A stretch of DNA of 64,000 nucleotides from positions 806,001 to 870,000 of the forward strand of contig NZ_JAHYBZ010000002.1 in NCBI RefSeq assembly GCF_019430885.1. The letters are read 5' to 3'. The position numbers and the translations under genes are program-made. This document shows positions 1 through 8,880 of this stretch, in pieces. The number at the start of each line of letters is the position of its first letter. Position 1 is the first letter of the stretch. The notes under the pieces were generated by a model. It saw only the letters and a list, made by a program, of their open reading frames with translations, made no database searches and was not told the origin of the DNA. This DNA comes from Roseomonas alba. GTDB taxonomy: Bacteria > Pseudomonadota > Alphaproteobacteria > Acetobacterales > Acetobacteraceae.

Positions 1-162
1 GTCGCCCTGCCGGCGAGTCCGCTCGAAAGCCGCGAGAAGCTCGAACAGCTCCGCGCGCTCGAGGACGGCATGCGCATCGCCGCCGCCCGTGTCGACCACG
101 GCCCCTTCGGCGTCGATACCCCACACGATCTCGAGCGCGCCCGCGCGCTGCTCGCCGGCTGA
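1..162 (+). CDS. kdsB: 3-deoxy-manno-octulosonate cytidylyltransferase, C-terminal end (partial)
   Basis: The frame is open from base 1 and stops at 160-162, giving the last 53 residues of a protein whose start lies outside the window. The end carries a [12 protein letters not shown] stretch, the typical C-terminal signature of KdsB, which activates Kdo as CMP-Kdo for lipopolysaccharide inner-core synthesis in the cytoplasm. The pheA start follows 12 bases later, so the two are probably co-transcribed; kdsB next to pheA is a common alphaproteobacterial arrangement. Only the tail is visible, so another sugar-nucleotide transferase cannot be fully excluded. Confidence 0.8.
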   Translation, partial: VALPASPLESREKLEQLRALEDGMRIAAARVDHGPFGVDTPHDLERARALLAG

Positions 163-174
163 TACGGACCCCGC

Positions 175-1032
175 ATGACCGCCAACACCATCGCCTTCCA
201 GGGCCTGCCCGGGGCCTATTCGGACCTGGCCTGCCGCGCCGCCTATCCCGGCTGGGCCACCCTGCCCTGCCCGTCCTTCGAGGCCGCCATGGTCGCGCTG
301 CGCGAGGGCCGCTGCGAACTCGCCATGCTGCCCTGCGAGAACTCGCTGGCCGGCCGCGTGCCCGACATCCATCGCCTGCTGCCCGATTCGGGCTTGTTCG
401 TCGTCGGCGAACACTTCCAGCGCGTCGAGCACTGCCTGCTGGCGCCGAAGGGTGCGACCCTCGCCACGCTGAAGCGCGCGCACAGCCATCCGGTCGCCCT
501 GGGCCAGGTGCTGCGCCTGCTGAAGGAAAAGAAGCTCGAAGCGGTGATCGAGGCCGATACCGCCGGCGCCGCCCATCTGGTGGCCGAGCGCGGCGGCGTC
601 GAGGACGCGGCCATCGCCTCGGAACTCGCTGCCGAGATCTACGGCCTCGACATCCTCGAGAAGAATGTCGAGGACGAGGCCCACAACACGACCCGCTTCT
701 ATGTCATGTCGCGCGAGCGGCGGTATCCGCCGATCGACACGCCGAACCCGGTCACCACCTTCGTCTTCCGCGTCCGTTCGGTCCCCGCCGCGCTGTACAA
801 GGCGCTGGGCGGTTTCGCGACCAATGGCGTGAACATGACGAAGCTCGAATCCTACATGGTGGGCGGGCGCTTCTCCGCGACGCAGTTCCTCTGCGACGTG
901 GACGGCCACCCGGACAGCCCGGCCCTGCAACGCGCCTTCGAGGAACTCGCCTTCTTCTCCCGCGAATTCCGCATCCTCGGTGCCTATCCGGCGCATCCGT
1001 ACCGGCTGGAGCAGGCGGCGGCGGGGGATTGA
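175..1032 (+). CDS. pheA: Prephenate dehydratase
   Basis: This 285-residue protein converts prephenate to phenylpyruvate in phenylalanine biosynthesis. Residues 5-180 form the catalytic domain, with the conserved ENS (55-57) and TRF (173-175) motifs; TRF is the catalytic threonine region. Residues about 195-275 form an ACT domain with the KLESY element used for allosteric phenylalanine binding. There is no chorismate mutase domain, so it is the monofunctional type and a separate mutase is expected elsewhere. It begins 12 bases after kdsB stops. An element of the dispersed repeat family follows its stop. Confidence 0.96.
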   Translation: MTANTIAFQGLPGAYSDLACRAAYPGWATLPCPSFEAAMVALREGRCELAMLPCENSLAGRVPDIHRLLPDSGLFVVGEHFQRVEHCLLAPKGATLATLKRAHSHPVALGQVLRLLKEKKLEAVIEADTAGAAHLVAERGGVEDAAIASELAAEIYGLDILEKNVEDEAHNTTRFYVMSRERRYPPIDTPNPVTTFVFRVRSVPAALYKALGGFATNGVNMTKLESYMVGGRFSATQFLCDVDGHPDSPALQRAFEELAFFSREFRILGAYPAHPYRLEQAAAGD

Positions 1033-1084
1033 GCAGGAAGGGCAGCGACATCAGGCGCCGCCCGAGGCTGCTTTCGTTGGCGCA

Positions 1085-1410
1085 GCTGGAGGGGCGCTGC
1101 CCCATAGGCGCGAAGATCGGGCTCGGCGGTGGGATCAGGAAGCGGCTCCGCCCCTTCCCGAACCCTACCCCGCCAAAGGCCGCAAGGCCTTTGGAAACCG
1201 TCACTTGGCGCTTTGCCCGACGGTGCAAACGGGCCTCAACATACAGCCCTGCGCAGCACAGATGCTCAGCGGAACGGGAATACCCCCCTCTGCCCGGCGC
1301 CAGGTATCGGTGGTCCGGGCCATACGAAGGCCTGACGGCTTGAGGTTCGGAGAGAGGCAGCGTCCCTCTCCGATCTGATCTTCGCGCTTATCGGGCAAAG
1401 CCCCTCTCCG
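1085..1410. repeat. Dispersed palindromic intergenic element, copy R1
   Basis: The gap between pheA and rpsF holds a degenerate copy of the repeat family found throughout the window. A terminal GGGGC/GCCCC hairpin lies at 1087-1104 and another near 1138-1160. The inner palindrome CCAAAGGCC...GGCCTTTGG lies at about 1172-1195 and is followed by the CTTGGCGC edge. A mirrored right half begins at GGCGCCAGG near 1297 and ends in a GGAGAGAGG...CCTCTCC hairpin at 1349-1371. A further half hairpin is at 1392-1409. The asymmetric core is poorly preserved here. Confidence 0.75.
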
Positions 1411-1487
1411 TCCCACATCGGAAGCATGGGGCATCGGGTCCACCCTTGCACCGCTCCCGCCGTTGTGCTTAACGCCCCGCTCCCCTG

Positions 1488-1510
1488 CCGGGCGCAAGGC
1501 AAGCGCCCGG
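1488..1510 (+). promoter_or_regulatory. Hairpin in the rpsF leader (candidate ribosomal-protein autoregulatory site)
   Basis: A perfect 8-bp stem (CCGGGCGC / GCGCCCGG) closes a 7-base loop about 60 bases before the rpsF start. Many bacteria have an S6:S18-binding leader RNA upstream of rpsF, and the position would suit that. I have not matched its conserved bulge, so this is only a candidate. It could instead be a remnant of the neighbouring repeat element. Confidence 0.3.
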
Positions 1511-1570
1511 CTATGCCCGTTTGCGCGCTCCATTCCGGGGCCAGGGCTGAGACAGCCACAGGGAGATCCC

Positions 1571-2044
1571 ATGCCGCTCTACGAATGCGTGTTCATCGCG
1601 CGCAACGACATCACCCAGCAGCAGGTCGAAGCGATCGCCGAGCAGGTCGCGACCCTCATCACCGAGGGCGGCGGCGAGGTGAAGAAGCGCGAATACTGGG
1701 GCCTGCGCGGCCTCGCCTACAAGGTGAAGAAGAACCGCAAGGGGCACTACATGCTCCTCGGTATCGACGCCCCCGCGGCCGCCCTGCCGGAAGTCGAGCG
1801 CCAGCTCGGTCTGAACGAGGACGTGCTCCGTTCGCTGACCATCCGCGTCGAGGCGATCGACGAGGCGCCGTCGGCGGTGCTGGCGAAGCGCGGCGACGAC
1901 CGCGAGCGTGACCGCGGCTTCCGCGGCCCGCGTCCGGCCGGCCGCTTCGGTTCGGGCCGTGGCCGCGAGCGCGGCGACGACCGCGAGGAGTTCCGCGCCC
2001 GCCCCCGCGACGAAATGGACGGCCCTGACGGGGCCGGGGAGTAA
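1571..2044 (+). CDS. rpsF: Small ribosomal subunit protein S6 (bS6)
   Basis: The 157-residue product starts at the ATG of [13 protein letters not shown], the canonical S6 N-terminus; an upstream in-frame ATG at 1463 would add unrelated residues and was rejected. Residues 1-100 are the S6 ferredoxin-like fold that packs with S18 on the 30S platform. Residues from about 108 to the end are a low-complexity tail rich in Arg, Asp and Gly. That tail is longer and more charged than in E. coli S6, whose tail is glutamate-rich. The gene starts the block rpsF-rpsR-DUF2232-rplI. Confidence 0.96.
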   Translation: MPLYECVFIARNDITQQQVEAIAEQVATLITEGGGEVKKREYWGLRGLAYKVKKNRKGHYMLLGIDAPAAALPEVERQLGLNEDVLRSLTIRVEAIDEAPSAVLAKRGDDRERDRGFRGPRPAGRFGSGRGRERGDDREEFRARPRDEMDGPDGAGE

Positions 2045-2050
2045 GCGATC

Positions 2051-2329
2051 ATGTCCGAATCCACCGACCTGACCCCCGCCGCCCGCCGTCCGGCCGTCGG
2101 CGCGCGCCGCCCCTTCTACCGGCGCAAGAAGTCCTGCCCCTTCTCCGGGCCGCAGGCGCCGAAGATCGACTACAAGGACGTCCGGCTGCTGTCCCGCTTC
2201 CTGAGCGAGCGCGGCAAGATCGTCCCGTCCCGCATCACGGCGGTGAGCGGCAAGAAGCAGCGCGAGCTGGCACAGGCCATCAAGCGCGCCCGCTTCCTGG
2301 CGCTGCTGCCTTACGTCATCAACGACTGA
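2051..2329 (+). CDS. rpsR: Small ribosomal subunit protein S18 (bS18)
   Basis: This 92-residue basic protein begins six bases after rpsF. Its core has the S18 signatures [16 protein letters not shown], the [22 protein letters not shown] helix region and the LLPY end. S18 forms a heterodimer with S6 on the 30S platform. The roughly 20-residue N-terminal extension is typical of alphaproteobacteria. Translation is probably coupled to rpsF and the downstream membrane-protein gene. Confidence 0.97.
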   Translation: MSESTDLTPAARRPAVGARRPFYRRKKSCPFSGPQAPKIDYKDVRLLSRFLSERGKIVPSRITAVSGKKQRELAQAIKRARFLALLPYVIND

Positions 2330-2354
2330 GGACGGGGAGCCCGGAGGGGCAGCC

Positions 2355-3260
2355 ATGGGCAGCGTGCTCGGCAATCCGCGTTGGTTGGCGGGAACGGCGG
2401 CGGGTCTCACCGCCGCCGTGCTCTCGCTGTGGGCCATGCGCGGGCTGCCGCTCGGCTTCGCGGCCTTCTGGCTGACGCCGCTACCGCTGTTCGGCGCCGG
2501 CCTGGGCTTCGGCCCGGGTGCCATGGCCTGGGCGGCGGGGCTCGCGGCCGCGATCCACATCGCGGTGGCTGGGGTGCTGCCGACGGCGGTGTTCCTCATC
2601 GCCTTCGCGGTGCCGGCGCTGCTGCTGGTGCTGTTCGGCTTCCGCCAGGGGCGGATCGATCCGGGCATGCCGCTGGCACTGCTCGGCATCTGGCCGGCCA
2701 TTGTCATCCTGGGCGCCGGGCTGGCCTTCGCGGGCAGCCCCGGCGGACTCGAAGGCATGATCCGCGGCGCGGTGGAACAGTCCCTGCAGCGCATGGGCGC
2801 GACCTCGGCCGGGATCCCGGTCGCGGAGCTGACCCAGGTCATGGCCGCGGCGATGGGCTTCTGGTCGGCGATCTCGCTCTCGGTGAACGGGGCCGCGGCC
2901 CAGTCCGCCCTGGCGCGGTCCGGCCACGCCCTCGCGCCGACACCGCGCTGGAGCACGGTCCGCCTGCCCGGCTGGTATCCGTTCCTGCCGGGGGCGGGTG
3001 CTGCCTGCTGGCTCGCCTTCGGCGGGCCCGAAGACGCGGTGTGGCTGTCGGTGCTGCTGGTGCTGCTGCTGCCGGTCTTCCTGCAGGGCATCGCCGCGGT
3101 GCATCGCCGGTCCCAGGGCCGCCCCGGGCGCCAGATCATGCTCGGCTTCTTCTATGCCGGGCTCGTCATCCTCAGCGTGCCGGCCGCGATCGCGGTGACG
3201 GCCTTCGGTTTCTATGAGCAATGGGGGCGGCGCACGAGCCCGCCCGGAGGCACAACATGA
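2355..3260 (+). CDS. DUF2232 (YybS-like) multi-spanning membrane protein
   Basis: The 301-residue protein has about seven to eight hydrophobic segments covering residues 9-110, 108-130, 165-185, 210-260 and 265-290. This matches the DUF2232 family, whose genes sit between rpsR and rplI in many alphaproteobacteria. The reaction or transported ligand is not known; the fold resembles small integral-membrane transport components. Its stop overlaps the rplI start (ATGA at 3257-3260), which indicates translational coupling with L9. No other domain is visible. Confidence 0.85.
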   Translation: MGSVLGNPRWLAGTAAGLTAAVLSLWAMRGLPLGFAAFWLTPLPLFGAGLGFGPGAMAWAAGLAAAIHIAVAGVLPTAVFLIAFAVPALLLVLFGFRQGRIDPGMPLALLGIWPAIVILGAGLAFAGSPGGLEGMIRGAVEQSLQRMGATSAGIPVAELTQVMAAAMGFWSAISLSVNGAAAQSALARSGHALAPTPRWSTVRLPGWYPFLPGAGAACWLAFGGPEDAVWLSVLLVLLLPVFLQGIAAVHRRSQGRPGRQIMLGFFYAGLVILSVPAAIAVTAFGFYEQWGRRTSPPGGTT

Positions 3261-3826
3261 TCGAACTGATCCTGATGCAGCGCGTCGACAAGCTTGGCCA
3301 GATGGGCGAGCTGGTGAAGGTGCGCCCTGGTTACGCCCGCAACTACCTGCTGCCCAGCGGCAAGGCGATCCGCGCGAGCAAGTCCAACCTCGAGCGCTTC
3401 GAGAAGGAGCGCGCGCAGCTTGAGGCGCAGAACATCAAGCGCCGCGAGGAAGCCGAGCGCGTCGCCGAGCGCGTCGCCGGTCTCTCCGTGACCATCATCC
3501 GCCAGGCGGGTGAGAGCGGCGCGCTGTACGGCTCCGTCTCGACTCGCGACATCGCCGAGGCCTGCACCGAAGCCGGCCTGACCACCGGCCGCGACCAGGT
3601 GCTGCTGCCGCACGCCATCAAGTCCGTGGGCCTGGCCACCGTCCAGGTCGCGCTGCACCCGGAGGTCTCCATCCCCGTGGTGGTGAACGTGGCGCGCTCG
3701 GTCGAGGAAGCCGAGAAGCAGGCGCGCGGCGAGCGCGTCGAGGCCGAGGCGGAAGCCGAGCAGGCGAGCCTCGAGGCAGAGCTGGCGGCGGAACTCGCGG
3801 CCGGCCAGGCCGACGCGGAGCGCTGA
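3257..3826 (+). CDS. rplI: Large ribosomal subunit protein L9 (bL9)
   Basis: The 189-residue product starts at [17 protein letters not shown] and includes the L9 signature around residues 12-40 ([17 protein letters not shown]). An N-terminal rRNA-binding domain is joined by a long helix (about 41-75) to a C-terminal domain (80-150). The last 40 residues are an Ala/Glu-rich tail longer than in E. coli L9 (149 residues). The ATGA overlap with the preceding gene fixes the start. An intergenic repeat element follows the stop. Confidence 0.97.
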   Translation: MIELILMQRVDKLGQMGELVKVRPGYARNYLLPSGKAIRASKSNLERFEKERAQLEAQNIKRREEAERVAERVAGLSVTIIRQAGESGALYGSVSTRDIAEACTEAGLTTGRDQVLLPHAIKSVGLATVQVALHPEVSIPVVVNVARSVEEAEKQARGERVEAEAEAEQASLEAELAAELAAGQADAER

Positions 3827-3879
3827 TTCCAGCCAAGGCGTGGGCGCCAGGTCGGCGTCACGCGTGATCGGCGACAGTG

Positions 3880-4157
3880 GGAATCGGAGGGGGTCTGCCC
3901 CTCCGAACCACCCCGCCATCGGGGTTCCCTTGACGTTGTCTTGCGACGTCAATCGGTACCCCTGGTGCTTGGAGCACTTGGACCGCAGTCCTTTGGCGCG
4001 AGGCAGGATGGGCACGCAACGCCCACCCGGCGCGTTCGGTGCGCAGGTGCCGGGTTCTGGCAGCGTTCCGCCAGTGGTGCCTGGCGCCAAGTTGAAGTTT
4101 GCAAAGGCCTTTCGGCCCTTGCTGGGGTGGCTTGGAGGGGCAAGGCCCCTCCGATTC
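3880..4157. repeat. Dispersed palindromic intergenic element, copy R2
   Basis: This well-formed copy lies between rplI and cfa. The left terminal hairpin GGAGGGG...CCCCTCC is at 3886-3906. An inner palindrome TTGACGTTG...CGACGTCAA is at 3930-3953 and GTGCTTGGAGCAC follows. The asymmetric core is in reverse orientation around 4040-4075 (TGCGCAGGTGCCGGGTTC, then GTTCCGCCAG). The right half starts at GGCGCCAAG (4084), continues through AAAGGCC...GGCCCTT, and ends in GGAGGGGC...GCCCCTCC. The rest of the rplI-cfa gap (4158-4389) shows no gene. Confidence 0.85.
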
Positions 4158-4389
4158 GACAGGGCCAGAACGCGAACGTCCTGAGGGTCTTTCATGGCCT
4201 CGGCGGCGCGGCCGCACCGTCGAGGTGAGGCAAGGAAGCCCTCCCGAGACATTGTGCCGCATTCAGTCGCATAGGCGCGAATGGCTCGCGCGCAAGATGC
4301 ATGGCATTCCGCCACTGCCATGCAGCATTCGGGACTTTTCCGAGGCATGTCTGCTCTGCAATGCTTCCTCCACGCCAGGAGGAGCTTGC

Positions 4390-5610
4390 ATGCTGTTCCA
4401 CCTTGCCCTGAAGCGGCTGATCCAGCACGGCAGCCTGACCGTCACCTACCCGGACGGCACCGTGCGCGACTATCGCGGCGGTCCCGGCCCTGAGGTCGCC
4501 ATGCGCATCACCACCGCCCGTGCCTTGCGCGGCATGACGTTCAATCCGGCCATGGCGCTGGGCGAAGGCTACATGGCCGACGAGATCCAGCCGGAAGGCT
4601 GCTCCATCTTCGCGCTGCTGGAGATGCTGGTCCTCAACATGATGGAGGGCGGCACCCACCCGGCCGAGCGCGCCATGGAACTGATACGCCTGTTCCGCCG
4701 TCGTTTCGACCAACTCAACCCGGCCAGCCGGTCGCAGCGCAACGTCGCGCATCACTATGATCTGAACGGGCGGCTCTATTCCCTGTTCCTCGATCGCGAC
4801 CGTCAGTATTCCTGCGCCTACTTCCCGACCGGCACCGAAACGCTGGAGGAAGCGCAAGTCGCCAAGAAGCGGCACATCGCCGCCAAGCTGCGGCTCGACC
4901 GGCCCGACCTCGAAGTGCTCGACATCGGCTGCGGCTGGGGCGGCATGGCGATCACCCTCGCCCGCGACTACGGCGCGCGCGTCACCGGCATCACGCTCTC
5001 TCAGGAACAGCTCGCCGTCGCCCGGCAGCGCGTCGAGGAAGCTGGCCTCAAGGACCGCGTCCGCATCGAGATGCTGGACTACCGGAGCTGGAAGACGCCG
5101 ATGGACCGCGTCGTGTCGGTCGGCATGTTCGAGCATGTCGGCATCGACCACTATCGCCGCTTCTTCACCACTGTCCGCGACGCGTTGAAGGAAGACGGCG
5201 TGGCGCTGATCCATGCCATCGGGCGTTCCGATGGGCCGGGATCGACCAACCCCTGGCTGGCCAAGTACATCTTCCCCGGCGGATACTCCCCTGCCCTGTC
5301 CGAGGTGCTGCCGGCGATCGAGAAGGCCAGGCTGTGGGCGACGGATATCGAGATCCTCCGCCTGCACTACGCGAAGACCATCGAGCACTGGCGCGCGCGC
5401 TTCGCAGGCAACCGCGATACGATCGCCAGCCTCACCGATGAACGCTTCTGCCGGATGTTCGAGTTCTATCTTGCGGGGGCGGAATTGTCGTTCCGGCACA
5501 TGGGGCATCTGGTCTGGCAGGCCCAGTTGACCCGCCGCGTCGATACGCTGCCGCTGACGCGCGACTACATGTTCGAGGCGGAACGGGCAGCGACGCCTGC
5601 GCGCGCGTGA
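4390..5610 (+). CDS. cfa: Cyclopropane-fatty-acyl-phospholipid synthase
   Basis: The 406-residue enzyme transfers a methylene group from S-adenosylmethionine to cis double bonds of membrane phospholipid acyl chains. An N-terminal lipid-binding region (1-115) precedes the class I methyltransferase domain, with the SAM-binding LDIGCGWGG motif at 177-185 and the CFA signature YSCAYF at 140-145. The ATG at 4390 was chosen because a strong Shine-Dalgarno (AGGAGGAG) precedes it and a methyltransferase of family length results. The gene separates rplI from dnaB, interrupting a usually compact block. Confidence 0.94.
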   Translation: MLFHLALKRLIQHGSLTVTYPDGTVRDYRGGPGPEVAMRITTARALRGMTFNPAMALGEGYMADEIQPEGCSIFALLEMLVLNMMEGGTHPAERAMELIRLFRRRFDQLNPASRSQRNVAHHYDLNGRLYSLFLDRDRQYSCAYFPTGTETLEEAQVAKKRHIAAKLRLDRPDLEVLDIGCGWGGMAITLARDYGARVTGITLSQEQLAVARQRVEEAGLKDRVRIEMLDYRSWKTPMDRVVSVGMFEHVGIDHYRRFFTTVRDALKEDGVALIHAIGRSDGPGSTNPWLAKYIFPGGYSPALSEVLPAIEKARLWATDIEILRLHYAKTIEHWRARFAGNRDTIASLTDERFCRMFEFYLAGAELSFRHMGHLVWQAQLTRRVDTLPLTRDYMFEAERAATPARA

Positions 5611-5816
5611 GCCGAAGCCCCGAGGGACCTTGTCCTTCCGCGAAAGTGCGCCCCGGGGCCAGCCCTTCGGAATGGCGGGACCCTCCCCGGGCACGCCGGG
5701 GCAGTCGCGATCGCCACTGACCGAGGATCCTGGTCGGACCGGTCATCCCCGCTATCCCCAATTCATCCCCAGAATCGGCCCGCCCGCCGGACTGCCCCCG
5801 CGCTATACCGACGCCG

Positions 5817-7331
5817 ATGAACAGCTTCGATGCGTCCCCGACCGGTGACGGCCTGCTGGGCCTCTCCCAGCGCCTGCCGCCGGCGAATCTTGAAGCCGAG
5901 CAAGCCCTGCTCGGCGCCCTGCTCGCCAACAACAAGGCCTATGAGCGGGTCTCGGAATTCCTCGCCCCGGAGCATTTCGCCGATCCGGTGCATGGCCGCA
6001 TCTACCAGGCCATCCAGCGCCGCATCGAGGCCGGGCAGCTCGCCGACGTCGTCACGCTGCGGTCGGAATTCGAACATTCCGGCGTGCTGGATGAGGCCGG
6101 CGGCACGGGCTACCTCGCGCAGCTCCTCTCGGCCATGGTCGGCATCATCAATGCCGGCGAATACGGCAAGGTCGTCTACGACGCCTATCTGCGCCGGCAG
6201 CTGATCGACCTGGGCGAGGTGGTGGTGAACCGCGCCTTCGGTGCGGAACCGGAACTCGACGCCAAGGGCCAGTTGGAAGCGGCCGAACAATCCCTGTTCG
6301 ACCTGTCCAAGGAAGGCGGGGCGGGCGATGGTGGCTTCGTCTCCTTCGAACGCGCGCTGACCACCGCCGTCCAGCATGCGGAGAAGGCCTTCACCACGCC
6401 GGGCGGCGTCTCGGGCCTGACCACGGGACTGCGCGACCTCGACGCCAAGATGGGCGGCCTGCACCCGTCGGACCTGATGATCATCGCGGGGCGGCCGGGC
6501 ATGGGCAAGACGGCGCTCGCCACCAAGATCGCCTTCGGCGCCGCCAAGGCGATCCTGCGCGAGGCGCGCGAGAACGATCCCAACGCCGTGCCCAAGGGTG
6601 GTGCGGCGATCTTCTCCCTGGAAATGAGCGCCGACCAGCTCGCCACCCGTCTGCTGTCCGAGGAAGCGCGCATCTCCGGCGACCGCATCCGCCGCGGCGA
6701 GATCGGCCAGCGCGACTTCGACCGCTTCGTCGAGGTCAGCCGCGAGATCTCCGCCCTCCCCCTGTGGATCGACGACACGCCGGCGATCACCATCTCGGCG
6801 CTGCGCACACGCTGTCGGCGGCTCAAGCGCACCAAGGGGCTCGACCTGATCGTGGTCGACTACCTCCAGCTCATGCGACCCGCCGCCGGCACGCGGCCGG
6901 AAAGCCGCGTGCTGGAGATCTCGATGATCACCCAGGGGCTGAAGGCCATCGCCAAGGAACTCTCCGTCCCGGTCATCGCCCTGTCCCAGCTTTCCCGCCA
7001 GGTGGAATCGCGAGAGGACAAGCGGCCCCAATTGTCCGACCTGCGCGAATCCGGGTCCATCGAGCAGGACGCGGACTCGGTCATGTTCGTCTATCGCGAC
7101 GACTACTACCTGGCCCAGCGCGCGCCCAAGGAACTGACCTACGACAACCCGGAGAAGTTCCATGAGGCCGTCGACAAGTGGCAGAAGGACATGGAGATGG
7201 CGCACAACAAGGCGGAGCTGATCATCGCCAAGCAGCGCCACGGCCCGACCGGCACCATCAAGCTGTTCTTCGAGGCCGAGTTCACCCGCTTCGGCGACCT
7301 CGATACCCATCACGAAGACCAGCATGACTGA
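5817..7331 (+). CDS. dnaB: Replicative DNA helicase DnaB
   Basis: The 504-residue hexameric helicase unwinds DNA ahead of the replication fork. Residues 22-125 are the N-terminal primase-interaction domain (LEAEQALLGALL). Residues from about 195 form the RecA-like domain with Walker A GRPGMGKT (225-232), the Walker B-type LIVVDYLQLM near 345-354, and the LSQLSRQVE and LRESGSIEQDAD motifs. No intein or insertion is visible. The last eight bases overlap the following GNAT gene, so dnaB, GNAT, alr and mlaEF look like one transcription unit. Confidence 0.97.
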   Translation: MNSFDASPTGDGLLGLSQRLPPANLEAEQALLGALLANNKAYERVSEFLAPEHFADPVHGRIYQAIQRRIEAGQLADVVTLRSEFEHSGVLDEAGGTGYLAQLLSAMVGIINAGEYGKVVYDAYLRRQLIDLGEVVVNRAFGAEPELDAKGQLEAAEQSLFDLSKEGGAGDGGFVSFERALTTAVQHAEKAFTTPGGVSGLTTGLRDLDAKMGGLHPSDLMIIAGRPGMGKTALATKIAFGAAKAILREARENDPNAVPKGGAAIFSLEMSADQLATRLLSEEARISGDRIRRGEIGQRDFDRFVEVSREISALPLWIDDTPAITISALRTRCRRLKRTKGLDLIVVDYLQLMRPAAGTRPESRVLEISMITQGLKAIAKELSVPVIALSQLSRQVESREDKRPQLSDLRESGSIEQDADSVMFVYRDDYYLAQRAPKELTYDNPEKFHEAVDKWQKDMEMAHNKAELIIAKQRHGPTGTIKLFFEAEFTRFGDLDTHHEDQHD

Positions 7332-7785
7332 CGCGCTGGCGGTCCGCCCCGCGCGGCCCGAGGATTACGATTCCTGGCTGCCGCTCTGGCTCGGCTACAA
7401 CGCCTTCTATGGGCGGGAGGGCGCGACGGCGCCCTCCGACGCCATCACCCGCCTGACCTGGTCGCGCTTCTTCGCCGCGCTGGAACCCATGGAATGCCTG
7501 GTCGCCGAAGCCGAAGGCCGGCTCGTCGGCCTCGCCCATGTCATCTACCATCGCAACACGCTGCTCGCCGGCTGCACCTGCTATCTGCAGGACCTGTTCG
7601 CCGCGCCCGACCTGCGTGGCCGCGGCGTCGGGCGCGCCCTGATCGAGGCGCTGTCCGTCAGGGCTCGCGCCGCCGGCGCGGAACGCGTCTATTGGCATAC
7701 GCATGAGACCAACGCGACGGCGCGTCGGCTCTATGACCGGGTGGCCGCGCATGGCGGCTTCCTGCTCTACCGCAAGGATCTCTGA
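7324..7785 (+). CDS. GNAT-family N-acetyltransferase
   Basis: This 153-residue protein has the GNAT acetyl-CoA-binding motif A around residues 90-110 (YLQDLFAAPDLRGRGVGRALIEAL), recognisable from R-G-R-G-V-G-R-A. It starts inside the end of dnaB (ATGACTGA overlap), and its stop overlaps the alr start (TGATG). The substrate cannot be read from sequence. Its position between dnaB and alr suggests coupled expression rather than a related function. Confidence 0.88.
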   Translation: MTDALAVRPARPEDYDSWLPLWLGYNAFYGREGATAPSDAITRLTWSRFFAALEPMECLVAEAEGRLVGLAHVIYHRNTLLAGCTCYLQDLFAAPDLRGRGVGRALIEALSVRARAAGAERVYWHTHETNATARRLYDRVAAHGGFLLYRKDL

Positions 7786-8876
7786 TGCCGCGTCCTGCCT
7801 CGACGGAAGCCGTCCTGACCATCGACCTGCCGGCCATCGTCGCGAACTGGAAGGACCTGGCCCTCCGCGGCGGCCCCGGCGCCGTGGCGGGGGTGGTGAA
7901 GGCGGATGCCTATGGCCTCGGCGCGGCGGAGGTCGGCCGCGCGCTGCGCGCCGCGGGCTGCCGCCATTTCTTCGTCGCCCAGCTCCGCGAAGGCATGGCT
8001 CTGCGCGAGGCCATCGGCACCGGCCCGATGATCGCGGTGCTCGGCGGCTTCCGCCCCGGCGAGGATGACGATGCCGGGCTGACGCCCGTGCTGAACTCCC
8101 TCGGCGACGTGGCGGCGCATGGCGCGGCGGGCCGGGCGGATGGCGTCGCGCGGCGCGCCATCCTGCATGTCGATACGGCCATGGCACGGCTTGGCCTGGA
8201 TGCGGGGGAGCTCGCCCGCGTCTCGCAGGATCACGGCCTGCTGGCCGGCCTCGATCTCCTTTATGTGATGACGCATCTCGCCTGTGCCGATGAGCCCGCC
8301 CATCCGCTGAACGCGGCCCAGGCACAGCGCTTCGCCGCCGCCTGCGCCGGCCTGCCGAAGACGCGCCGCTGCTTCGCCAACTCCTCCGGCATGTTCCTCG
8401 GCCCGGCCTTCGCTTCCGACCTGTCGCGGCCGGGTTGCGCGCTCTACGGCATCAATCCGACCCCCGGGCAGGCGAACCCGATGCGCGCGGTGGTGCGGCT
8501 CGATGCGCCCGTCCTCCAGGTCCGCGAGATCGCCCCCGGCACCCCGGTCGGCTACGGGGCCTCCTGGACCGCGGCGCGGCCGACGCGGGTGGCGACGGTT
8601 GCGGTGGGCTATGCGGATGGCTACCTGAGGAGCCTGTCCAGCCGGGCCGCGGCGGAATGCCGCGGCCAGCCGGTTCCCCTGATTGGCCGCGTGTCCATGG
8701 ATCTGACGACCTTCGACGTGACCGACCTGCCAGACATCGCCCCCGGCGACCGCCTGACCCTCATCGGTGGGTCCGGATGCAGCCCGGACGATCTCGCCGC
8801 CAGCGCCGGGACGATCGGCTACGAGATCCTGACCTCGCTCGGCGCCCGCTATCATCGCGACTATCTGCGAGGCTGA
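7785..8876 (+). CDS. alr: Alanine racemase
   Basis: The 363-residue PLP enzyme interconverts L- and D-alanine for peptidoglycan. The cofactor lysine lies in VVKADAYGLGA (Lys39). The opposite-face catalytic tyrosine lies in VGYGASW near residue 265, and the RVSMD motif lies near residue 305. Length and domain order, an N-terminal TIM barrel followed by a C-terminal beta domain, fit the family. The start overlaps the GNAT stop. The dnaB-alr arrangement is common in alphaproteobacteria, where radA often follows; here an MlaE/MlaF pair follows instead. Confidence 0.95.
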   Translation: MPRPASTEAVLTIDLPAIVANWKDLALRGGPGAVAGVVKADAYGLGAAEVGRALRAAGCRHFFVAQLREGMALREAIGTGPMIAVLGGFRPGEDDDAGLTPVLNSLGDVAAHGAAGRADGVARRAILHVDTAMARLGLDAGELARVSQDHGLLAGLDLLYVMTHLACADEPAHPLNAAQAQRFAAACAGLPKTRRCFANSSGMFLGPAFASDLSRPGCALYGINPTPGQANPMRAVVRLDAPVLQVREIAPGTPVGYGASWTAARPTRVATVAVGYADGYLRSLSSRAAAECRGQPVPLIGRVSMDLTTFDVTDLPDIAPGDRLTLIGGSGCSPDDLAASAGTIGYEILTSLGARYHRDYLRG

Positions 8877-8880
8877 CCGC

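Noticed and set aside
1511-3139. A 542-codon reverse frame over rpsF, rpsR and the DUF2232 gene
   Set aside because: It lies opposite three well-identified genes and has the low-complexity composition of a GC shadow.
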